Part shown: in pieces, positions 54,512 through 64,000 of the stretch
How positions within the stretch are numbered: position 1 is the first letter of the stretch
Layout: each line of letters starts with the position of its first letter
Source: Luscinia megarhynchos
Lineage: Eukaryota; Chordata; Aves; Passeriformes; Turdidae
Direction: 5' to 3'
Length of the DNA stretch: 64,000 nucleotides
NCBI GenBank assembly: GCA_034336665.1
Contig: JAPFBE010000002.1
Span: 6,308,146-6,372,145, forward strand
Notes under the pieces: model-generated
What the model was told of the DNA's origin: nothing
The model's database searches: none
Seen by the model: the letters and a program-made list of their open reading frames with translations, nothing else
Position numbers and translations under genes: made by a program

Positions 54512-57500
54512 TCTAGGGTGGAGAGCTTGACTAAGTATCAGGACAAGTATGTTTAGAATTATTCCCATGTTAAGATAATCTAGGGGCTATTTTCCTCCAG
54601 TTTATGACAGCATTCTGTGAGTAAAGTTCCCTGAGCATACTGTAAAAATTGCATTAACCTATTTAAAATGCCCAAAGGCAAGAACAAGCTGGAGAAATTA
54701 GACTTTAATAAGCCATTTGCTTTCTCAGTTCAAATGGGACCTTAGGTCTCATACTGTACAAATGGTTGAAACATTAACAGGAGTCAGGGTATCATCAAGA
54801 CACAGGGGATCAATCAGAATGGCTTGTCTTGGGATTCTCATTCAAAGACAGGCAATTAAGCATAGTATGACAACACCATAGGTGTTTGAATGCCAAAGTC
54901 TGTGTGTCAAACAAGTAATCTAGATATGGTAAATTCCTAAATTTTACCAGCCAATTTTATTTTATTTTTGTTGAAAACATGACTCACAGGCTGGGGGTAG
55001 GATCTTACGATTAAGTCCTTAGGTCTAAGAACAGAACAGAAAATCAACTTGATTGGCATGATATTCCTACAGAGTGGATTTCCAGACCATATTGAGTCCA
55101 TAATGATGTTCCTGTGGACCAGAACTTAAGATAACCCCCAAATTTGTGGGAAAAATTCTTCAGTACTCCTTAGCAAGAAACTAATTGACAGTGAAAAGAT
55201 TATCATTTAAAGACCATCAGAACCCAATGTAAGATTTCACAGCTGAAGGGATATGACAAGGAACGGATGAATGACACAAAAAATTAACTTTGAAACAACA
55301 ACCTGCTGACTCAGAGAACAATGACCATGATTTATAATGGATATAAGACAAAATCTGGGCATTCTCTGCACATACAATCTTTAATGAGAAGAACCGCAGC
55401 TTATTTTTGTTCTCCTTCACTGTTTCAGTTGCTCTAACACTGATGGGAACCATAATTTCAATGGCACTTACGCAGACCAAGTGTTTGACGTACTCAGAGC
55501 AGCAGTACTTTTAGAAAAAGCAGTGCAACATCATACAGCCCCAGAAGCCTTGGAAGAGGTTGTGCAGAATCCTGTCCTACATTTCAGAGAGTCATAGGTC
55601 CCAGTCCACCAGGTATTCTGCCATTTCTCCTGCCAGTGTAGCTTTATAAGGCCTTGAGGCAGTCTCATCAAGAGGATCTTGTTGAACTGATTGGTGGCTT
55701 CAGAGTGATTTTGCATTCTTTCCTTCAAATAAATAGGTCTGCAGTTGCATCTTCTGTAATTGTTTATGGTAAACGACTCTTGGGAAAAAGAAATATTTAT
55801 CCAGTTATATCTACAGCAATGGTTCTTTGAAGATTGAGAATTACAAGTGTCTCCAAAGAATCTTTGAAGTGCGTGATATTTCCTTAACTAAAAGTGAAAT
55901 TATTATAAGTGAAACATAACAGGTATTTTGTACGTGTGTGTTTGTGTGGGGTTTTGTAAATAATGCAATCAAATAGCAGATCAAAATGTTTGTGGTTTAA
56001 AAGGCTGGTCTGTAGGCCAAGTTTGTGAAAGTGTCCTGGGGATGGAACAGGATAATGTCACATTCTCCCAGCTTCAATCTGTGGGAGCAATACAGGCTAC
56101 AGTGTCCAGCACTTGACTTGGTATGAGTGTTTGCTTTCATGTCTCAGATGCTCATTGTAGCCATGTTTCCATCAATTTTCACTTCCAGTCTTTTCTGAAA
56201 GAAAACTGCTTGAAACTCTGTTTTCTATTAAGAACTCTAAGAGTCAAGCACCTGTAAATTCTATTTTTTGTGTATGAATTCCAGCCAAAGAAGTTAGCTG
56301 AACAGCAGTGAGAAGAGGCCGTGGAATGACTCAGAAAACAGCAACATATACACTATAAGGAGAAAGGGGAAAAAAATGCAGCACAGTCCGCTTCTTCTCT
56401 TTACAATCAATAAAACTACAACAGCAAGTACAAGAACCAGATGCAAAAATGGCAGTTCTACTTTGTTGCACACAAATTCTCTGCTGGAGCAGTGACTTGA
56501 GCTTCAACCCTGTTAACAGGCCCTGTTTTTCTCAATATAGCCTTGAACTTCTGTTTTTACCAAGACATGAAAAATTAAAAATAGCAGTAATAGGTAAAAA
56601 AGATGGGGGAGAACACAAAGCAAAACAAAATACATGGCTGCAATGCTCCCAGTCCCTGTGTAGGGATGGAACACCACTCCTCAGCAGCTGGGACACAAAT
56701 GCAGTACCATGTTGAATGTGGTATCCTTCACCAGGCACAGAAGAATAAAAATGGACTAAAAAACTTTGTCTGACTCACAAGGGGCATTGCTTTAATAGCT
56801 GTACTCCAGAAACAATCTTGAACACAGGTTGGTGAAGAGGTGCTGTGCTAGGTGCTGTACAATTACTATGTGAGCAGAAGATAGAGGTGCTCTTTCTTTA
56901 GATGAGGGATCAGTGTTTCTCTAGACTATGAAACTACTTCTACATGAGAAATTATAGAAGAGCTGGAAGTTGACCTTTAATTTGGTCATCTGTCATACCA
57001 CAAGCTATTCCTGAATGCATGTGCCACCAGCAAGGTACCTGCTGTTTGCCTGCTGTTGACTCACAGTAACTTTATTTTGCTGTCTTTAAGAATCTTCCAT
57101 TATTTTTATTATAAGCCATGCATAATTAGAACACTGCATTTAGTTATGTGCATTTCAAAACATACCATAGTATCTGTAGCTGTTTTCCTTTTGTAATATT
57201 TAAGCTGACTGCAGGTCAGTTTGAGGCAATCTGCCTGTAGTATATGGGTACAGACAGACTGACTAGATATTTGGCACAGATTGACTGACTGCTCAGTTTT
57301 AGTTTGCAGTAAAATGAGAGTGGCTGAATGTGAGATTTCTTTCCTGTCTCTACAGTTCATCAGCCAAACATCTTGCTGCTTCAGATGCTACTCCTAGTTT
57401 GGCTGTGCTTGGCTTCTGTCACCTTTGTGCAGCAACAGTGAATTAGCTGCTCTTTGGGTGCTTATGTGCTCCCATCTACCTAATTTCCTGCTCACCGGTG

Positions 57501-58959
57501 AAATAAACAATTGGCTACTCACATACTGCTGCATATTCAACTGCTCATCAGTAAAGAATTTGGGTGGGAGACTTAAGGGGAAGATTTTATAGTCAATCCT
57601 CATTGACAGGCTGTGAAGCCAGTCACACTTCTGTTAGGATGAGCCCCAAGCACAGCTGAAGAGAAGGACTGGGGAGTCCAGAAAAGCAGCTGCATTGCAC
57701 TACCCAGTCAATGCACTGTACACTTCATGGCTTCCAAAAGCACATAGAAAACCCCATGCTCTTTGATAATTTGTATATTTTTGTACACTGAAAAGTAGAA
57801 GTTAATAGCAGTCCTTTAAGCAAACTCCATCTAGATCTTGCTTTGGCTCTTAAGTTGCTTCTTCAAGGTTAATTATTTTTAATTTGAAAGGAACACACAG
57901 ACATTATTAAAAGAACTTCCACTTAAATAATGTATTTATATACATAGAGCCAGAATCTCCAGTTATAGAAGGAGAAAAAAATCCAAAGGATGTAAAGAAA
58001 GAATTTTTAACTGGTAAAAAAATATACTCAAAAATGATCGACTATTTATATACACATATTCAGTCTGAGCAGAATATTGGCACCCTTTTAATGCAGTAAC
58101 TAATACCTTATTACCTTGATCAATGAAAATACTTGCTTTTCCAGAGCAGCTAATAGAGGAAAAGCAGAGTTTAGTTGCTAATCTGTGATTCTCTGAAAGA
58201 ACAAACAAGAAGCTAGTCTTTGCCTTCCTTAAGGCAATGCTGCCCTAATTTTATTATTCAGAATAATAAAATACTTTAAATAAGAGTTTGTGTCTCGTCA
58301 GCTATGTTAGCTATACCAGATCTCAATGATACTACAAAACATTACCAATGCATTGAAGCTGTTATACATATTAAAAACACCTGCTATTAATGGCATCCTT
58401 TTAAGAATTATAGAAGAATCCTCCAGAATTTGCTCTAAAAATATAGAAAATTCATAAAAGAATACATCATAACAGGTATATTTTATTCATCCTATAAAAA
58501 CATACTGGCAGTGATGTGTCTGGGTTGTGTAAGTTTCCAAACAACAACTATAAATTTCTTTCAAAATTTTCTTCTGTTACATTTCACCTTTTCATATAAT
58601 AAAAAAGCTACTTTAACCTGTAGAGAATTAAGAAAATTTTGATGATAATGAAAATACTGGTCATAATGTGAAATTGATTGCTAATGTATAGCCATAGATA
58701 ATGACGTTTGGGGATGGAGGGCAGGAGGAGAGAATCTGCTGTTCACAAATTCTCTTGTTTTTGAAATTAGTGGATTTCTCATCCTCTTGCAAAAGCCCAC
58801 TGACTAGTGTAGGTAGAAATACTACACCATTATTGGGCAAACATCATTATTCTATTTACTGCACTAACTCCAATGCCAATTAAATTGAGATGAGCTTGTT
58901 TCAAAAAAGTGTATTTTAATCAAAAGCCTGGACCATTCAACAGTGCAAAACAAAGAAAT

Positions 58960-59350
58960 GCATGTCAGTGCTGATATAAGATCTAGCATTTTTGCTTAAA
59001 TTAACTTCTAATTTGAAAAGTTAGTGGAAAAAGCACTGAGCAAGTGGGATGAACTTTCTGTCATGGCAACCCTGAGAAAAAGGTTGGCACAGTTAGTGCA
59101 CATGGAAATCTGAAACCACTACTTTAGATTTGTTTTGCCAAGTTTTAACTAAGAAGCTACAAAGACTGTTCCTTTCATTTTCAGTGCCAGGGATTTTGTC
59201 TTTACTCTGTTGATTTTAATAGCTCGCTCAGAAGCTTGGAAATGAATGTTTCTTCCATCATCAATTTAAAACCTTTCCATTTGCCAGCTCTGAATGTTTA
59301 TTCTACTGTGTGTTTTCAATGAAGCCAAAATGAATACGGGTCCCTCTGAT
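58960..59350. promoter_or_regulatory. Possible conserved noncoding element
   Basis: Repeat-free block with AAATTAACTTCTAATTTG, TTGATTTTAATAGCTCGC and AATGAATACGGG. Texture only; no known element recognised. Confidence 0.18.
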
Positions 59351-60979
59351 TTTCCATCCAAGTGCTAGGGAGCATGGGGCAAACTATTTTTCCATCTTCA
59401 TCCTTGAGGCAGAGCCAGGTCCAGCATCACATGTCCACAACACTACTCCTTTTTTCTGCTCTCTTCCACAGTCTTTAAAAATATGGCCAGTTCTGGACTC
59501 ATGCTTGTCTAAAGTGTGCCTGGAAGGACCAGTTCTACAGAGGTCCTCCAGCCTTCTATAGGCTATGGCAGCTCCTGTGGCCATCATCTCCAGTGGTTAA
59601 CTTCTGTTCTTCTCACGCAGAACCTTCTCTTTGTGCACATATGGCCCCAACAGCTTCTCTTCTCCACCAGCTGGTAGAGAAGAGACACTCCACATTTGCT
59701 TTTTTATAGCCTATGGGATTTGTACAGCAGTCCAGCAATTCTCACCCTTGAACAGGGAACTGAAACAAATGCAAATCTGGCTAAGTATTGTTGTCAGAAA
59801 ATAATATTATACATGTGAGTGTGAAAAAAAGCTGTGCAGAAGTTGTATAAATTCCTGCCTTTATTTTTTCAGAAACCTATAGGGATGGTTTTTTTGCCAA
59901 TAGCTACTCAGTCATTAGAGCTTTTGAGAACTGTACCAGGAAATAGCTAAAAAGATAAAACCCGTAAGTGAGGGCTAGTGTTCTGTAAGCAATCATCCAG
60001 TGAAAAAGATTTCATTAAGATGTTTGTAGCATACACTGGTGATCATTTTATGTATTTGGATTATGGATCACATGGAGTTGCAACTCATAAAGAAGCTAGT
60101 GCCAGACAAGTATCTTATGTTTTAAAGTTTTACATCGGAAAATTAAGAGTGGAAGACAAGAACATAAGATCTCTGATATTTATGAATCAACACTGGTCCC
60201 CAGACCCATACAGACAAAACCAGAAGTAATTTCCTTCTTTTTTTTTAATGCAGCGGTATTCTTAAATAGATTAAATCTAGCACCTCTTAATCATCTCTCA
60301 CAGTGAAATGACATCTGAGTTCATGCAAAATAGCTTCAGCTAGGAACTTTGCTGGTTTGACTGAAGTCACAATGATTTTCAGTCTTGATCACAATAAAGT
60401 GATAAGCTTTAGATATCTGCATGATTCTGTCAGTTTTTTCAGCTGCAACTGGGAGTGACCTTTTTGTTGTGTACTGTCTAATGTGTGTTTTGCAGACCTG
60501 CATCTCACTTGACTGAGAAGACTCAGTCAATAGCCCTGAGAAGACCAGAGGGAAAATGTTTGAGGCACCACCTGTATCCTGTGCCAGCACAGGTAGCACA
60601 TGCCACAGAGCAGCTCTCTCCTGCTGAAATTCAGAAGAATGCCATTGGCATACATACTGATCTGCAACTTTAATTTTCCCACAGAACACCTTAATCAGAA
60701 ACCATTTTCATAATTTGTAAACACTGCCAAATGTTTGATTTCAGGCTGTTTAAGTGATCAAACCTTTGGGTAGAAAAATAAAATAAATAACAATCAAACC
60801 ATCAAACAAAGAAAGCAGCTATAAATAATTAAATATGCTGTACTGACACATACTATTCCCATCTGGAATCTGTGCTTCCACAATATAAAGCACAGCTTTC
60901 CTAATTAGAAAGAAAATATTTAAAAACATCCAGATCAGAAACAGGGACTTGGGACTGACTGTCTTACACATGAAAATCA

Positions 60980-61120
60980 GCACCTGGGAATCACTTCCTA
61001 TTTCTGAACCTACCAGACCTGCACCACCTTGGGCACAGCAGTTAATTTCACTGCCTCACTTTCCTGCTCTATAAAAGAAAAAGAGAGATAATAAACCTCA
61101 CTTCCCTCACCACAGGAAGC
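60980..61120 (+). repeat. MIR-like SINE relic
   Basis: Shows ACCTTGGGCACAGCAGTTAA, TTCACTGCCTCACTTTCC and TGCTCTATAAAAGAAAAAG, followed by AGATAATAAACCTCACTTCC. This follows the MIR order (the stretch after ACCTTGGGCAAGT, then CTCAGTTTCC, a CATCTGTAAAAT-like block and GATAATAAT). It is a diverged copy with approximate edges. Confidence 0.6.
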
Positions 61121-63564
61121 TAAATTAGTGAAGCACAGCGATGTATCCAAAAATCCTCAAAAAGAAGGGGGTCAAAGATACACAAAATTTTATTTCCCCA
61201 TGGAAAATATTGTTGTAGAGCTACCACCTACATGGTGTTAATGAGAGATAGATGATTTAAAAGCACACGTTGTTTATTCTTATTTTTTTAATAATGTCTG
61301 GGTAATGTTTTTATTCCCAGCAGCTCATAGAACTTTTTGAGATCTACAACAAGCAGGATGTCTTTTAAGATGAACTCTCAGGTTAGGCACATTTTAGGCA
61401 CTTATCTCGCACTGGATTGAAAGGATACCTCAGAATGAACACCAGTCACGGATTTTCTGGAAGATTAGTACTCAGATTTCACTGCACACCTCTGTGAGCA
61501 TCTCTGTAATCAGAGACACACCAAATGGAACTAGCTAAACTAAACTAGCTAATGATAATGACAATAAAAAAATCCAAAAGAAAATGTCACCAACAAGGCA
61601 TCAAAGATAATAAAGTCATTCTTCCAGTGCAGGAAGCTAGGCCAGAGAAATAGGAGGATGACAAAAGAAAACAAAGGAAAACAAATTCAAGGGATGATAA
61701 CTATAGGACCCCAGTGGGCTTGTTATATGAATAGTCTGCAGGCAACCACATCCTGCTGCTGTGATGCTTCATAAATTCTATCATCTTGTTAAGAAGCTGA
61801 AGACTACCAACCTCACTTCCTCTACTAATAAGACTGTGCTGCTTTGTGCCTAGACTTTTATGATGCTTATGAAATTTGAGCCATTGTGTGAGCCACCTTC
61901 CTTCTTACACCAGTGATTACTGCCTCCCAAATTACAGGACAAATGGGAAATGGATATTCCTCTCCCTCTTGTGCAACAGTCCCTTCTTTCCCTCTTCCTG
62001 AAGCCTGCTTTTCAGGCTCTCAGGACCAGTGATGCTAAGACTTGCTTGGTTTCTGAATACAGTACAAGTAATCATAGTAATCAACCAAGAAATCTGAGTA
62101 GATTTTATGATGCTCACATATAGGTATGACATTGATGCATGCCAGAAAGACCTTCATGCATTATAAAGCCTGTGCAGGGAATAGTCAACTGTTTTGTCCT
62201 AAGAGAACACGTAGCAAGCGTCAGAAGACCAAAGAGAAAGCAGCCACAAAGCTGTTTTGGAAATACTCTTCAAACATGAAGACTACATGGGCATGTATGC
62301 AAAAGCTCTCCTTATGGGAGCTCAAAAATAGAAGAAAACAGCTACTCTTCTTAGCACTTACTTTTGAAGAGCAAAATATACAAAGGCAGCCAAGGTCCAG
62401 CCCAGCTGGCTACAGCCACTCATGATCATGAAAAATCCAGAGAAAGGCAGGCTTGTGACTTGTCCTGTCCATATTTTGCATCATTTTCTTCCCAGTCTAA
62501 AAAGGCACAAGACAAATCAAGGCAGTCCTTTTGTCTTTACACATGACAGGGCAAAATCGTGTTCACATCATAAAAAAGGGAAGGCTTGTCCAACAGCTGC
62601 CTACAGCTTTGAGTGTTCAGTATGTATGTACCAAGGATGTGCCTTTAAAATTTTACAGCATTCAACTTAAAAAAAATTAGTCAACCATTATTTCTTTCTA
62701 GTATCTCCACAGAGATTACTGGCACTGGGAAAAAAACCAAAGTACCGAAAACCAAACCCTCATGGATGCCTTTTTTTCCCACAGACATCCTATTACCCTT
62801 AAAAACCTCCAATGGTCACCTCTTGCAGCTGGTGAGTTACATTACAGACGTATGTGCTGAGTAGCCTTACCATTAGTATTTTAAAACAAAAGTGCTGCAA
62901 ATAATAACATACAAATCAACACAGCTGACAAGGACAGTAAGACCAAACTCTTCTCCAGGTATCACAGAGAAATGAGGAGAGCATCATGGAATTTGCATTT
63001 CTGAAACAATGAGGAAAATGCAGCCTTCACTTACATAGTTATAAGAGCTCTATGTCTTTTGGATATGACTTTCTGTTTTGCTTCAGTTGTGCCACTAATG
63101 CTGCTCAGCACTGGCTTTGCCACTTTTAAGAGATAACACAGCAGACATCCACTGTCTAGACTTCCTGTCCTTTCCCATGAGAAAGGCATGCAAATTATTA
63201 GTAGAGTACACAGCAATAAAACTACAAATAAAAGTCAAAACCAAACCAAACCAAAGTGAAATACCATAATAACTCAAAAAATCCTAGTTTCTTGCCTTTT
63301 TCATAGCTCCTACATGGGATCAAATATCATCTTTATTGTGTTGGCACTCTTATTAAGCAAAGCCAGCCTGTATTCAACAATTTCATTATCTTCTTTTCTA
63401 CAGGACATAAAATGACATTAGGAGCCTGCTGAGAGTTCTGAGACAGACCCAATCTGTTCTGCCTTGCACAACCCAGTGACCAACTTGACTGACATTCCAG
63501 AGTGGTCCCAGGGAGGAGGAGGGAGGATCAGGAAGCACATGGCAGTGTGCAAGGACACGGCACA

Positions 63565-63928
63565 GGAAGGAAGGAAGGAAGGAAGGAAGGAAGGGAAGGG
63601 AAGGAAGGAAGGAAGGAAGGAAGGAAGGAAGGAAGGGAAGGAAGGAAGGAAGGAAGGAAGGAAGGAAGGAAGGAAGGAAGGAAGGAAGGAAGGAAGGAAG
63701 GAAGGAAGGAAGGAAGGAAGGAAGGAAGGAAGGAAGGAAGGAAGGAAGGAAGGAAGGAAGGAAGGAAGGAAGGAAGGAAGGAAGGAAGGAAGGAAGGAAG
63801 GAAGGAAGGAAGGAAGGAAGGAAGGAAGGAAGGAAGGAAGGAAGGAAGGAAGGAAGGAAGGAAGGAAGGAAGGAAGGAAGGAAGGAAGGAAGGAAGGAAG
63901 GAAGGAAGGAAGGAAGGAAGGAAGGAAA
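63565..63928 (+). repeat. Long (GGAA)n microsatellite
   Basis: A 364-bp pure-purine tract of the tetranucleotide GGAA with extra-G interruptions near 63594, 63599 and 63637. From 63636 to 63927 there are 73 uninterrupted copies. All frames are open on both strands (EGRK and LPSF-type products), which is an artefact of the repeat. The array is on the non-template side of the minus-strand gene, so the POU6F2 pre-mRNA would carry the UUCC version. Confidence 0.98.
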
Positions 63929-64000
63929 AAATCCAGAGTCAAATGTGAGTGGCACAGCTATAATTCTTTATGAAGTAGCAGGTAAGATTGATTGTCAAGG

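Larger units (their letters stand above)
49176..64000 (-). other. POU6F2: POU6F2 intron upstream of the glutamine-rich exon (partial)
   Basis: Ends with the acceptor at 49177-49176 and extends past 64000; it is phase 1. The preceding POU6F2 exon, expected to end around MTLPLQNLQ, was not found, so this intron exceeds 14.8 kb. It contains a candidate conserved element at 53.4-53.7 kb, a MIR-like relic near 61 kb and a long GGAA microsatellite at the far end. Otherwise nothing recognisable is seen. Confidence 0.83.

Noticed and set aside
63398..63973. Open frames of 148-185 codons with GRKE or FLPS repeats
   Set aside because: Pure translation of the GGAA microsatellite; all frames are open because of the repeat.

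Overview
This window looks like vertebrate intronic DNA, most likely from a bird and probably a songbird. It is about 60% A+T and has no bacterial-style gene packing, almost no long open reading frames and few transposons. The long terminal repeats (LTRs) at 25.0-25.6 kb and 39.7-41.4 kb resemble avian endogenous-retrovirus LTRs. I recognised these from memory and ran no search. No mammalian Alu or L1 sequence and no clear CR1 element was seen by eye.

Only one gene is supported: POU6F2, on the minus strand. Two internal coding exons are visible. The upstream one (49175 down to 48865) encodes a glutamine/proline-rich transactivation segment. The downstream one (8093 down to 7947) encodes a segment with a nine-alanine run followed by a very conserved stretch containing NALSSLQGVTGQLVTNAQGQ. 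Both have proper splice sites, their frames join exactly (phase 0), and they are separated by an intron of 40,771 bp. The POU-specific and homeodomain exons must lie below position 1, and the N-terminal exons above position 64000.

Region by region: 1-7946 is intron downstream of the alanine exon, with A/C-rich simple repeats and a candidate conserved element near 3.8-4.1 kb. The interval 8094-48864 is the large intron. It holds an old LTR fragment (about 12.56-13.22 kb), a palindromic octamer cluster (15.76-15.79 kb), an LTR (25.01-25.58 kb), MIR-type SINE relics (26.5 and 37.1 kb), a 65-bp duplication (28.4 kb), an LTR with an internal 40-bp minisatellite (39.75-41.40 kb) and a candidate conserved element (41.8-42.2 kb). 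The interval 49176-64000 is the next intron upstream. It holds a CpG-retaining element with two octamers (53.4-53.7 kb), a MIR relic (61 kb) and a 364-bp GGAA microsatellite at 63.6-63.9 kb.

No RNA gene, CRISPR array, complete transposon with a coding region, or second protein-coding gene could be supported. The likely biology is a developmental transcription-factor gene with long introns carrying candidate cis-regulatory elements. The regulatory calls rest on sequence texture and short motifs, so they are weak until compared across species.
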